This document shows positions 56,756 to 64,000 of a DNA stretch of 64,000 bases, in pieces. The translations under genes were made by a program, and so were the position numbers. Numbering within the stretch: the first letter of the stretch is position 1; the number at the start of each line of letters is the position of its first letter. The stretch is from Azospirillum sp. TSH58 (lineage in GTDB: Bacteria; Pseudomonadota; Alphaproteobacteria; Azospirillales; Azospirillaceae). Location of the stretch: contig NZ_CP022364.1 of assembly GCF_003119115.1 (NCBI RefSeq), positions 2,556,001-2,620,000 of the forward strand, given 5' to 3'. Under the pieces are notes generated by a model. That model saw only the letters and a program-made list of their open reading frames with translations, ran no database searches and was not told where the DNA came from.

Positions 56756-56792
56756 AAAGCCCCCTTGCCGCCGGCAAGGGGGCTTTTCTTTT
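56756..56792 (+). terminator. Intrinsic terminator of the glucan synthase gene
   Basis: AAAGCCCCCTTGCC (56756-56769) and GGCAAGGGGGCTTT (56773-56786) form a 14-bp stem with a 3-base loop, followed by TCTTTTCC. It lies 21 bases after the stop. The A-rich left side lets it also end the convergent minus-strand transcript. Confidence 0.93.
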
Positions 56793-56800
56793 CCGGCGGT

Positions 56801-57673
56801 TCAGCGCTTGCCCTTCTTCCCCTGGATGCTGGTGATCTGCTGGGTGGCGAGGTTGCCCTGGCCGATGGCGGCGTTGAAGGCGCTGCCGACGTTGTTGAAC
56901 TGGATGCCGCCGCTGGCCAGAGCCGCGGGCAGATGCGGCAGCGGGCCGAAGTTGCTCATCACCGGGTCGAAGAAGCCCTCGGGCGGCGGGCCGCCATTGC
57001 CGGTGGTGACGCCGGGCTGGGGCTTCGGCGCCGGAGCCTTGGCCTGCACGGGGGCCGGAGTCTGCACCGGTGCGGCGGCATGGGCCGGGGCGGGCGCCTG
57101 ACCGACGGGGGCCGGCGCGGCGGCCTGTTCCGCGACATTGCCCCCAGCCACATTGCCCCCACCGCCCCCACCGCCTCCACCGCCGGCCGACCCGTCCGCG
57201 CCCTGGATGACGTACTGCTCCGTCACGTTGCTGTCGCCGAAGGACAGGGCCAGCGAGCTGTCGAAGTTGTTCACGATGAAGGGTGCGTCGATGAAGGTGA
57301 AGTTCGGCACGATGGGTTCCGGCGGCGGCTGGCGGCTGCCGGCCAGCGCCTGGCCCTTGTTGAAGCCGCCCAGGAAGCCGGCGTCGCCGCGGATCTTGGC
57401 GATGGCCTGCTGGTGCGTGGCCTGCCGGCTGACGTTGGGGTTGGTCACCGTCGCGCCCGGAGGCGCGCCGCGCCGGGCGGCGTTGACGAAGACGGGCTGG
57501 CGCGGCAGCAGGGGCGGCATCCCCATGCCCATGCCCATCGACATGCCGACCGCCGCGCCCAGCTGCGGGTTGACGGAGAAGCCGCCGGCATCCTGGGCGG
57601 CGGCAGTTCCGCCCAGCAGCGCCAGGGCGGCGAGGCCGGACAGCAGCGGCGCGAAGCGGCGGATGCGGATCAT
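56801..57673 (-). CDS. Secreted low-complexity protein with curlin-like repeat (third gene of trio)
   Basis: A 290-residue exported protein (signal RRFAPLLSGLAALALLGG, cleavage near AAAQ). It has Gly/Met-rich (MSMGMGMGMPPLL), poly-Gly and Pro/Ala-rich stretches. Residues 260-280 (NNVGSAFNAAIGQGNLATQQ and I) align without gaps to the 21-residue repeat of the protein at 58205-58654, with about 12 identities. A weaker copy, NNFDSSLALSFGDSNVTEQY, lies about residue 139. The pattern G-x-GN-x-A-x-Q is that of curlin repeats, so a role in an extracellular fibre is possible. GAGGAG precedes the ATG. It is last on its strand and converges on the glucan synthase gene. Confidence 0.7.
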   Translation of the reverse strand: MIRIRRFAPLLSGLAALALLGGTAAAQDAGGFSVNPQLGAAVGMSMGMGMGMPPLLPRQPVFVNAARRGAPPGATVTNPNVSRQATHQQAIAKIRGDAGFLGGFNKGQALAGSRQPPPEPIVPNFTFIDAPFIVNNFDSSLALSFGDSNVTEQYVIQGADGSAGGGGGGGGGGNVAGGNVAEQAAAPAPVGQAPAPAHAAAPVQTPAPVQAKAPAPKPQPGVTTGNGGPPPEGFFDPVMSNFGPLPHLPAALASGGIQFNNVGSAFNAAIGQGNLATQQITSIQGKKGKR

Positions 57674-57775
57674 GGCGGGGCTCCTCTGTTCGGCGGTGTG
57701 CGCTGATCCTAGGGCGGCCAAGCGGGGAGCCGCTGTGAGGCGGGCCACAGGTGCCGTGATTTGTGCCCCCGCGCT

Positions 57776-58117
57776 TTACGCCTCTTCCTCAAAAGGGAAG
57801 TTCTTGCCGAAGGGATGGTCGGGCATCGGGGCGGCCTGCGGCGGCATCGGCATCGGCTTCAGGTCCGGCTGGGACGGGCCGCGGCGGCAGGCGGTGTGGC
57901 CGTTGACGGTCTCGCAGGTCAGCGCGCCCGGCCCGGTCACGCAGGTCGTCCGGTCGTTGACCGTCTGGCACGACAGCGAGCCCGAGCCACGGCTGCACAC
58001 CGTCTTCCCGTTGACCGTCTGGCAGGCGAGATTTTCGGCGGCGGCGGTCTGCGGGGTTCCGGCCAGGGTCAGGATGGCGGCGAGCGCACCGAAGACCGGC
58101 AGGGCGAAGCGGAGCAT
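57776..58117 (-). CDS. Secreted protein with three Cys-paired repeats (second gene of trio)
   Basis: A 113-residue exported protein (signal RFALPVFGALAAILTLAG, cleavage near TAAAEN). Three tandem repeats of about 19 residues follow: LACQTVNGKTVCSRGSG, LSCQTVNDRTTCVTGPG and LTCETVNGHTACRRGPS. Each has two Cys eight apart that could form a disulfide-bonded hairpin in the periplasm or outside. A Pro/Met-rich tail ends NFPFEEEA. GGGAGGA lies upstream of the ATG. It is flanked on both sides by curlin-like secreted proteins on the same strand. No known family is claimed. Confidence 0.7.
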   Translation of the reverse strand: MLRFALPVFGALAAILTLAGTPQTAAAENLACQTVNGKTVCSRGSGSLSCQTVNDRTTCVTGPGALTCETVNGHTACRRGPSQPDLKPMPMPPQAAPMPDHPFGKNFPFEEEA

Positions 58118-58204
58118 GGCGGCAGTCCTCCCGTGAGGAATCCGGAAAGGGGCGCCGCCTTGCGGATCGGCGGCGCCGGATTGGGTGATCACTGGGCCTT
58201 GAGA

Positions 58205-58654
58205 CTATTGGGCCTTCAGACCGAACAGATTCTGCCCGGCGGCGTTGCCGATGCCGGCGGCGACGTTGGTCGTCACCCCGACGTTGGTGTCGAGCAGGCC
58301 GCCCTTGCCGAAGCCGAAGGTGACGCCGGTGACGTTCTGCTTCGCCTTGTTGCCGATGCCGGCGGCGACGTTGGTGGCGACGCCGACGTTGGTGTTCACC
58401 AGCGACCCGCCGGTGCCCTGCTGCATGGTGAAGACGTTCTGCTTGGCCTTGTTGCCGATCCCCGCCGCGAGGTTCGTCGCAACGCCGACGTTGGTGCTGG
58501 AGAGCGAGGGTGCCGCGGCGAAGGGGCTGCCGAAGCCCGGCTGCATCATCATCGGGTTGACCGGCATGCCCCCGGTCTTGAGGTCGTTGGCGAAGGCGTG
58601 GGGGGCGGCGAGCAGCGTGGCGGCAGCGGCGGCGATCAGGGTCAGGCGGCGCAT
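58205..58654 (-). CDS. Secreted protein with three curlin-like repeats (first gene of trio)
   Basis: A 149-residue exported protein (signal RRLTLIAAAAATLLAAPHAF, cleavage near AFA-ND). Three 21-residue repeats at 54-74, 88-108 and 123-143 share TNVGVATNVAAGIGNKAKQN with minor changes; spacing is 34-35 residues. The GIGNKAKQN pattern fits the curlin consensus G-x2-N-x-A-x2-Q within one residue, so the protein may form beta-helical or amyloid fibres. GGAGGAG precedes the ATG. It is the first of three minus-strand secreted proteins. No csgG, csgE or csgF export genes are in the window. Confidence 0.75.
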   Translation of the reverse strand: MRRLTLIAAAAATLLAAPHAFANDLKTGGMPVNPMMMQPGFGSPFAAAPSLSSTNVGVATNLAAGIGNKAKQNVFTMQQGTGGSLVNTNVGVATNVAAGIGNKAKQNVTGVTFGFGKGGLLDTNVGVTTNVAAGIGNAAGQNLFGLKAQ

Positions 58655-58787
58655 GGGCTGGGTCTCCTCCGGGGGTGTGGGGCCGTGTGTGGCTCGATGT
58701 CCGTGGAGGAGAGGGTAGGCGGACGCCGCCCCCGCCGCTGTGGTCTGGGCCACAGTCGGAGGGTGATTCGGGCGGTTTGTGGGAAGT

Positions 58788-58877
58788 CTTGCCCCCTCCC
58801 TAACCCTCCCCCGCTTCGCAGGGGAGGGGATCAATCTCCCTCCCCCGCCCAGCGGGGGAGGGCCGGGGTGGGGGCAA
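58788..58877. repeat. Palindromic intergenic repeat, copy 2
   Basis: A 90-base element with inverted ends CTTGCCCCC and GGGGGCAAG and two GC hairpins (CCCTCCCCCGCTTCGCAGG.., CCCTCCCCCGCCCAGCGGGG..). In inverted orientation it matches copy 1 (53510-53618), including CCCTAACCCTCCCCCGCT and GGAGGGCCGGGGTGGGGGCAA. It ends 8 bases before the topoisomerase stop codon. Confidence 0.8.
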
Positions 58878-58885
58878 GCCGACGC

Positions 58886-61116
58886 TCAGCGCGCGTGCTG
58901 GTCCAGGAACTGGCGGCAGGAATCGAAGTCCTGGACCACCGCGTCCGGCAGTTCGACGCCCTTGCGGTCGGCGAGGCTGCGGGCAAAGGCGACCATCTTG
59001 TCGGTCGGGGCCTTGCGCCGCGCGCCGCTCGACGGTACCGCGGGGGCCGCCGGGAGGGCGTCGGCGACCGGGCTGATCGAGTCGGGGACCTCCGGCGCGG
59101 TCTTCGCCTTGCGGCTGCGCCGGGGCGTCTTCGGCGCTTCGCCGTCCACACCGACGGCGGCAACCGCCGTCTTGCGGCTGCGCGTGCGCGGCGCGGCACC
59201 GGCGGGGCGCGGGCTGGCGGAGCGACGCCGCCCGGCGCCCCGCCCGGCGCGGATCGGACCGCCGCGGACGCCGAGATCCACCGCGGGACCCCGGTTGCCG
59301 ACCAGCACGCCGATCAGCCGCCCGGCCTCGTCGGCGATGCCGTCGATGACGCTGCGGAAGTCGGCGCGTCCCACGACCACCTCGTCCAGCCGCATCTCCC
59401 ACAACGCGGTGGTGCCGGGATCGACCAGGGTGGGCGCGGCGCCGCGCAGCGTCTCGAACAGCTGCAATCCGGCGGGGGTGGGCACCAGCCACTTGCCGTC
59501 GGCGCCCAGCAGGTTCTGCCGCCGCAGGCCCTTGATGATCTCGGCGCGGGTGGCCGGGGTGCCGATGCCCTTGGCCTCCTTCAGCCGGTCGCGCAGCGCC
59601 GGGTCCTCGACGAAGCGCCAGGCGTTCTGCATGGCGTCGACGAGCGTGCCCTCGTTGTAGCGCGGCGGCGCCTGGGTCCGCTTGGCCTCGACCTTGGGGT
59701 CGGACAGGCGGGCGGGCTCCCCGTCGGCCAGCGGGGGCAGGGTCTGTTCCTCCTCCTTCTCGTCGGGCTTGCCGTCCGTCTCGGCGGAGCCGAAGGCCGC
59801 CTTCCAGCCGAGCTTCAGGGGGATGCGCCCGACCGCCCGGAAGACCACCGGTTTCCCCTCGACGGGCACGTCCATCAGGACGGTGGTCTGCCGGTACTCG
59901 TAGTCGGGCATGACGGCCGCGAGGTAGGAGCGGCAGATCAGCGCGTAGAGCCGCTTCTCGTCGTCGGTCAGCCGGTTCAGCCGGCTTTCCAGGTCGTCGA
60001 GTACGTTGACGTTGGGCACGATGGCGTGGTGCGACACGCCCTCCAGGGCCTTGTCGCAGAAATGGCCGGACTTGCCGCGGCGGATCACCGGGCGGGAAAT
60101 GTCCAGATGGGCGAAGCCGCGCAGCCGGGTCAGCGCCCCGGTGATCGCCGGCACGTCGGCGATCTGGTTTTCCGACAGGTAGCGCGCCTCGGCGCGCGGG
60201 TAGGTGATGAGCTTCTTGCCCTCGCCGTCGTAAAGCTCCTGCGCGACCTCCAGCGTGCGGTCGGCGGTCCAGCCCCAGCGCTGGCCGCAGGTCTTCTGCA
60301 GCGCGGGCAGGTCGTAAAGCTTCGGCGGGGCCTGCCGCCGGTCCTCCACCGTCACCGACAGCGGGCCGCCGTGGCCGTCGGCGGCGCGGGCGATGGCCTC
60401 GGCGCGGGCGCGGTCCTTGATGCGGTCCTTCGGCGGCGGGGCGTGGCGCATCAGGAAGGAGCCGCCCGCGGCGGTGGCCGTCGCCACGACCTCGAAATAA
60501 TCCTCCGGCTTGAAGTTGCGGATCTCCAACTCGCGCAGGCAGACGATGGACAGGGTCGGGGTCTTCACCCGCCCGATGCCGATCACGCCGCGCGTCCCCG
60601 GCGCCAGCAGCGTCTTGGTCGCCGTGCGGGTCAGGGACAGGTTGAAGATCTGGTCGGCCTGCTGGCGCGCCACCGCCGCCTCGTAGAGCGGGCGAAGCTC
60701 GGTGTTGGGCTTCAGCTTCGCGAAGGCGTCGCGGATCGTCTTGGGGTCCTGGGCGGTGAACAGGGCGCGCTGCACCCGCCCGCGGAAGCCCAGATGCTCC
60801 AGGATCTCCTGGCCGATCAGCTGACCCTCGCGGTCGCAGTCGGTGGCGAGGATGACGTGGTCGCAGCCCTTCAGCGCCGCCTTGATCGCCGCCAGCTTCG
60901 CCGTTTTGTTACCGCCGCTGTCCGGCCGGGTCGGGTAGAGTCCGTCCGGCTTCAGCAGGGTGGGCGCCCAGCGCTTCCAGTCCGGATTGACCTCGTCCGG
61001 TTCGGCCAGCCGCAGCAGGTGTCCCTCGGCCGGCAGGATGCGCCCGTAGCGATCCCCAGCGCGGCGCGCAGGTCCTTTGCCTGACTGGATTTTTCCGTGA
61101 TGATGAGCGTGGCCAT
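58886..61116 (-). pseudogene. topB: DNA topoisomerase III (type IA), interrupted by a 1-base frameshift near the 5' end
   Basis: The gene reads MATLIITEKSSQAKDLRAAL from 61116, then goes out of frame at a G4 run on the coding strand (61054-61057). Restoring one G gives GDRYGRILPAEGHLLRLAEP and a 743-residue protein. The rest is intact: TOPRIM acidic motif ILATDCDREGQLIG, GIGRVKTPTL and active-site Tyr in KLITYPRAEARYLSENQ. The C-terminal 130 residues are basic and low-complexity with a short domain (APTDKMVAFARSLADRKGVE). It relaxes or decatenates DNA. Either a true mutation or a sequencing error in the homopolymer. It is divergent from the protease gene by 21 bases. Confidence 0.85.
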
Positions 61117-61137
61117 GACGGGCATGGTAAGACGAAA

Positions 61138-61959
61138 ATGAAAACGTATCAAGAACGAGCGAGGGCCGTTTTGCGTGGACTTCTGGTCGCGGTGCCGCTT
61201 CTCCTGGCGGCCCTTCCGGCGGCGGCGCAGAACCCGCTGCTGCCGGGGATCGGGGCGAAGGACCGGCGGGTGGTGGTCGACGCCACCCACGCGCCGTGGA
61301 ACAGCCTCGTCAAGGTGCAGAGCAATCTCGGCGCGCGCTGCACCGGGGTGCTGGTGGCGCCGCGCCGGGTCGTCACCGCCGCCCATTGCCTGCTGAACCG
61401 GGCGCAGCGCTTCCTGCCGGCCTCCTCCCTGCACGTCCTGTTCGGCTACGAGCGCGGGGAGTACCGGCAGCACCGCACCGTCGCCGCGCTGGAGACCGGC
61501 GGCCCCTATGACACGGAGCGGCGGCTCGACGGGCTGGTCGGCGACTGGGCGGTGCTGACGCTGGACGGCGACGCGCCGGAGGGGATGCCGCCGCTGCCGC
61601 TCGCCCGGGTCCCGCCGGACGCCGGCACGCCGCTGATGCTGGGCGGCTACAGCCAGGACCGGGCCCATCTCGTCACCGCCGACACCGCCTGCGCGGCGCG
61701 CGGCATCAACGACACCGACCGCGGGCCGCTGCTGGTCCACGACTGCGACGGAACGCGCGGGGTGAGCGGGGCGGCGCTGCTGGTGCGCACGCCCAGCGGG
61801 ACTAGGGGCGGGGACGGGGGCGCGGACGGGACGGGGGAGGGCTGGGCGGTGGCCGGCATCGCGGTGGCCGCGGTCAGCGGTCCCAATCCCCGCAACATCG
61901 CCGTGCCGAGCGCCGCTTTCGTGGCCGCCGTGGAGGGAAATACGCCTTCTTTGCGGTGA
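61138..61959 (+). CDS. Secreted trypsin-like serine protease
   Basis: A 273-residue exported protease (signal GLLVAVPLLLAALPAAAQ). The catalytic triad is visible: His in VVTAAHCLLNRA, Asp in GLVGDWAVLTLDG and Ser in GTRGVSGAALLVRTP (GxSG). It is a trypsin/chymotrypsin-fold (S1) enzyme of periplasmic or extracellular location; HtrA-type PDZ domains are absent. Two further Cys (ADTACAARG, VHDCDGTRG) suggest a disulfide. A Gly/Asp-rich loop (TRGGDGGADGTGEG) is unusual. The ATG is close to the divergent topoisomerase start. Confidence 0.9.
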   Translation: MKTYQERARAVLRGLLVAVPLLLAALPAAAQNPLLPGIGAKDRRVVVDATHAPWNSLVKVQSNLGARCTGVLVAPRRVVTAAHCLLNRAQRFLPASSLHVLFGYERGEYRQHRTVAALETGGPYDTERRLDGLVGDWAVLTLDGDAPEGMPPLPLARVPPDAGTPLMLGGYSQDRAHLVTADTACAARGINDTDRGPLLVHDCDGTRGVSGAALLVRTPSGTRGGDGGADGTGEGWAVAGIAVAAVSGPNPRNIAVPSAAFVAAVEGNTPSLR

Positions 61960-62071
61960 TGCACGGGCGCGGGGCAGCTTTGAGCGGTGGCGCCTCATTT
62001 TTTGCTAGGCCCCTGGGCGTGAATCGCATAGACGTACGCGCGTTCAAGACCCCGTAACCGGAGCCGTACCG

Positions 62072-62419
62072 ATGTCGATCCAGCGCTTCCATTCCGGACC
62101 GCGCATGAGCCAGATGGTCATCCACAAGGACACGGTCTATCTGGCCGGCCAGGTGGCCAACGATCCGACTCCGGACGTGGAGACGCAGACCCGCCAGATC
62201 CTGGGCCAGATCGACGCCCTGCTGGCCGAGGGCGGCTCCGACAAGAGCAAGCTGCTGTCCGCCACCATCTATCTGACGGACATGTCCACCTTCGGCGCGA
62301 TGAACAAGGCGTGGGAAGCCTGGGTCGATACGGCCAACCCGCCCGCCCGCGCCACCGTGGAAGCGAAGCTCGCCGCGCCGGAGTATCTCGTTGAAATTCA
62401 GGTGACGGCGGCCAAATAA
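62072..62419 (+). CDS. ridA: RidA family protein (enamine/imine deaminase)
   Basis: A 115-residue Rid protein: YLAGQVANDPTPDVETQTRQ, KSKLLSATIYLTDMSTFGAM, WEAWVDTANPPARATVEAKLA and PEYLVEIQVTAA. The Arg in PARATVEA is the catalytic Arg that binds the imine carboxylate. RidA hydrolyses 2-aminoacrylate and related enamines made by PLP dehydratases such as the threonine/serine dehydratase in this window. No operon partner is seen; a hairpin terminator follows. Confidence 0.92.
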   Translation: MSIQRFHSGPRMSQMVIHKDTVYLAGQVANDPTPDVETQTRQILGQIDALLAEGGSDKSKLLSATIYLTDMSTFGAMNKAWEAWVDTANPPARATVEAKLAAPEYLVEIQVTAAK

Positions 62420-62502
62420 GCTGCGTGACGGGGCGACCCGGCTCCCTCGGTTGGGGTTTGCCGGCGTGGCCCACCAGACTGTGAGGGCCGCGTGCTTCGA
62501 AA

Positions 62503-62531
62503 AAATCCGGAAGGCTTGACCTTCCGGATTT
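62503..62531 (+). terminator. Hairpin after ridA
   Basis: AAATCCGGAAG (62503-62513) and CTTCCGGATTT (62521-62531) form a perfect 11-bp stem with a 7-base loop, followed by ACAG and preceded by extra A residues. It ends the ridA transcript and could act in the other direction as well. Confidence 0.8.
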
Positions 62532-62539
62532 ACAGAACG

Positions 62540-62554
62540 TTAATCACGCCTTAA
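62540..62554 (+). promoter_or_regulatory. CtrA box TTAA-N7-TTAA
   Basis: TTAATCACGCCTTAA at 62540-62554, followed by C, is an exact CtrA full site (TTAA-N7-TTAAC). It lies 95 bases before the EF-G paralogue start. Such a match is unlikely by chance in this GC-rich window. It predicts CtrA control of the downstream gene or local chromosome behaviour. Confidence 0.7.
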
Positions 62555-62648
62555 CAGATCATCCGTAAAACCCCGACCAACCTCTGCCGCCGGAGCGGAC
62601 GACCGTCGTTGCGCTTCGATAGCTGCGTTACAGTAATGGATTCGCAAC

Positions 62649-64000
62649 ATGCCGCGCCAAACGCCTCTTTCTGACATCCGGAACATCGGCATCATCGCCC
62701 ACGTCGATGCCGGCAAGACGACGACCACCGAGCGCATCCTGTACTATACCGGTCGTAAGCACACGATCATCGACGTGCACGAGACGAAGGACCTGAAGTC
62801 CTCGACCACGACCGACTACATGGAGCAGGAGCAGAAGCGCGGCATCACGATTCAGTCGGCTGCCGTCTCGACCTTCTGGCGCGGCAAGAAGATCAACGTC
62901 ATCGACACCCCGGGCCACGTGGACTTCACCATCGAGGTGAACCGCTCGCTCCGCGTGCTCGACGGCGCGGTCGTCGTATTCGACGGCGTGGCCGGCGTGG
63001 AGCCGCAGTCCGAGACCAACTGGCGCCTCGCGGACAACTACAACGTCCCGCGCATCTGCTACGTCAACAAGATGGATCGTTCGGGTGCGAACTTCCAGCG
63101 TTGCGTCGGCATGATCAAGGCTCGCCTGAACGCCCGCCCGGTCTGCATCCAGGTTCCGCTGGGCTCGGAAGACAACTTCCGCGGCATGGTCGACCTGATC
63201 GAGATGAAGGCGTACGTCTGGTTCTCGGACGACAAGGACGCCAAGTGGGAAATCTGGGACATCACCGACGATCTGGCGAGCAAGCTCAACCTGACCGTCA
63301 AGGAAGACCTGGACAACATCGCCAGCATCCCGGCCCTGCGCGCCGAGCTGGTCGACACCGCGCTCGAGATGGACGACGCGGCGATGGAAGCCTACCTGGA
63401 GTCGGGTGAGGAGCCGTCGGCCGACGTGCTGCGCACCTGCCTGCGCAAGGGCACCATCACCAGCACCTTCACCCCGGTTCTCTGCGGCTCGTCCTACAAG
63501 AACAAGGGCGTCTGCCAGGTTCTGGACGCGGTCGTCGACCTGCTGCCGGCCCCGACCGACGTCGAGGCCATCAAGACGGTGGACGAGGACGGCAACCCGA
63601 ACGGCGAGCGTCTCAGCTCCGACGACGCGCCCTTCGCGGCGCTGGCCTTCAAGGTGCTGAACGACACCTACGGCTCGCTGACCTTCGTCCGCGTCTATTC
63701 GGGCGTGCTGACCAAGGGCATGTCGGTCCTGAACACGACCCGCGGCAAGCGCGAGAAGATCGGCCGCATGGTCGAGATGTTCGCCGCCCAGGCCAACCCG
63801 ATCGAGGAAGCCCGCGCCGGCGACATCATCGCGCTCGTCTCCCTGCAGGAGACGGACACCGGTGACACGCTCTGCGACGCCGCCCACCCGGTGATCCTGG
63901 AGCGCATGCGCTTCCCCGACCCCGTCATCAGCGTCTCGGTCGAGCCGAAGACCAAGGGCGAGCAGGAGAAGTTCTCCATCGCGCTCGGCAAGATGGTTCG
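62649..64000 (+). CDS. Elongation factor G paralogue (3' end outside window)
   Basis: The frame is open from ATG 62649 to the window end: 450 residues of a protein of about 700. GTPase motifs are [32 protein letters not shown] and VNKMD. The switch region has an insertion, [22 protein letters not shown], compared with canonical EF-G (shown in part as [14 protein letters not shown]). It stands alone, not in an rpsL-rpsG-tuf operon, so it is probably a second EF-G. The role could be translocation or ribosome recycling. A CtrA box lies upstream. The Shine-Dalgarno is weak. Confidence 0.9.
   Translation, partial: MPRQTPLSDIRNIGIIAHVDAGKTTTTERILYYTGRKHTIIDVHETKDLKSSTTTDYMEQEQKRGITIQSAAVSTFWRGKKINVIDTPGHVDFTIEVNRSLRVLDGAVVVFDGVAGVEPQSETNWRLADNYNVPRICYVNKMDRSGANFQRCVGMIKARLNARPVCIQVPLGSEDNFRGMVDLIEMKAYVWFSDDKDAKWEIWDITDDLASKLNLTVKEDLDNIASIPALRAELVDTALEMDDAAMEAYLESGEEPSADVLRTCLRKGTITSTFTPVLCGSSYKNKGVCQVLDAVVDLLPAPTDVEAIKTVDEDGNPNGERLSSDDAPFAALAFKVLNDTYGSLTFVRVYSGVLTKGMSVLNTTRGKREKIGRMVEMFAAQANPIEEARAGDIIALVSLQETDTGDTLCDAAHPVILERMRFPDPVISVSVEPKTKGEQEKFSIALGKMV

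Noticed and set aside
61054..61057. Programmed -1 frameshift in topB
   Set aside because: Only a G4 run is present, with no X-XXY-YYZ heptamer and no convincing stimulatory structure. Mutation or sequencing error is simpler.

Overview
The window is a GC-rich alphaproteobacterial chromosome segment. It most resembles Azospirillum or a close Rhodospirillales relative. Pointers to this class are a CckA-type hybrid kinase followed by recA-alaS, a GcrA cell-cycle regulator, an alphaproteobacterial SOS box (GAAC-N7-GAAC) at recA, a perfect CtrA box, a yqeY-dnaG-rpoD cluster, CcoG and ExoD. The genus is an inference; no search was run. Nearly everything is chromosomal housekeeping. I see no prophage, insertion sequence, CRISPR array or plasmid functions.

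Layout. 1-7.1 kb: 3' part of cckA, a small methyltransferase, recA with its SOS box and terminator, a 24-residue Leu-rich peptide gene on the minus strand, alaS. 7.1-14.3 kb: DUF962 protein, MoxR ATPase, a threonine dehydratase behind an unusual tandem RNA leader, two small membrane or secreted proteins, ccoG, an HD hydrolase and the VWA partner expected for the MoxR ATPase. 14.7-22 kb: chemoreceptor, an RGS-like domain protein, ABM monooxygenase, PsiE, a Thermus/Rickettsia-type isocitrate dehydrogenase, an ECF sigma/anti-sigma pair, gcrA. 22-33 kb: exoD, a Rossmann mini-protein, a second isocitrate dehydrogenase, LOG protein, LysM protein, psd-pssA, an IlvM-like ACT protein with the same RNA leader, GNAT, arsC-prmB, serA. 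33-48.5 kb: secreted protein, HNH protein, large hybrid kinase, carA, yqeY-dnaG-rpoD, tRNA-Ile(CAU), an OGT-like TPR glycosyltransferase, an ArsN2-like acetyltransferase, tRNA-Arg(ACG), PAP2 protein. 48.7-64 kb: SWIM-SNF2 helicase, EndoIII-like glycosylase, GH17-GT2 glucan synthase, three secreted repeat proteins, a frameshifted topoisomerase III gene, trypsin-like protease, RidA, and the 5' part of an EF-G paralogue.

Most notable signals. (i) An RNA leader element found three times (twice before the threonine dehydratase, once before the IlvM-like gene): a short ORF ending R-I-x-x-P, GCGAATTA, a GC hairpin with the stop codon in it, and a distal TTCGC closing an outer stem. (ii) A bacterial protein whose C-terminal half matches eukaryotic RGS domains, including the G-alpha contact positions. 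(iii) A secreted repeat-protein trio beside a glucan synthase, two members sharing a 21-residue curlin-like repeat. (iv) A 24-residue Leu-rich peptide gene with a perfect Shine-Dalgarno and its own hairpin terminator. (v) A one-base frameshift in topB. (vi) A perfect CtrA box before a stand-alone EF-G gene. (vii) Two copies of a roughly 100-bp palindromic intergenic repeat.
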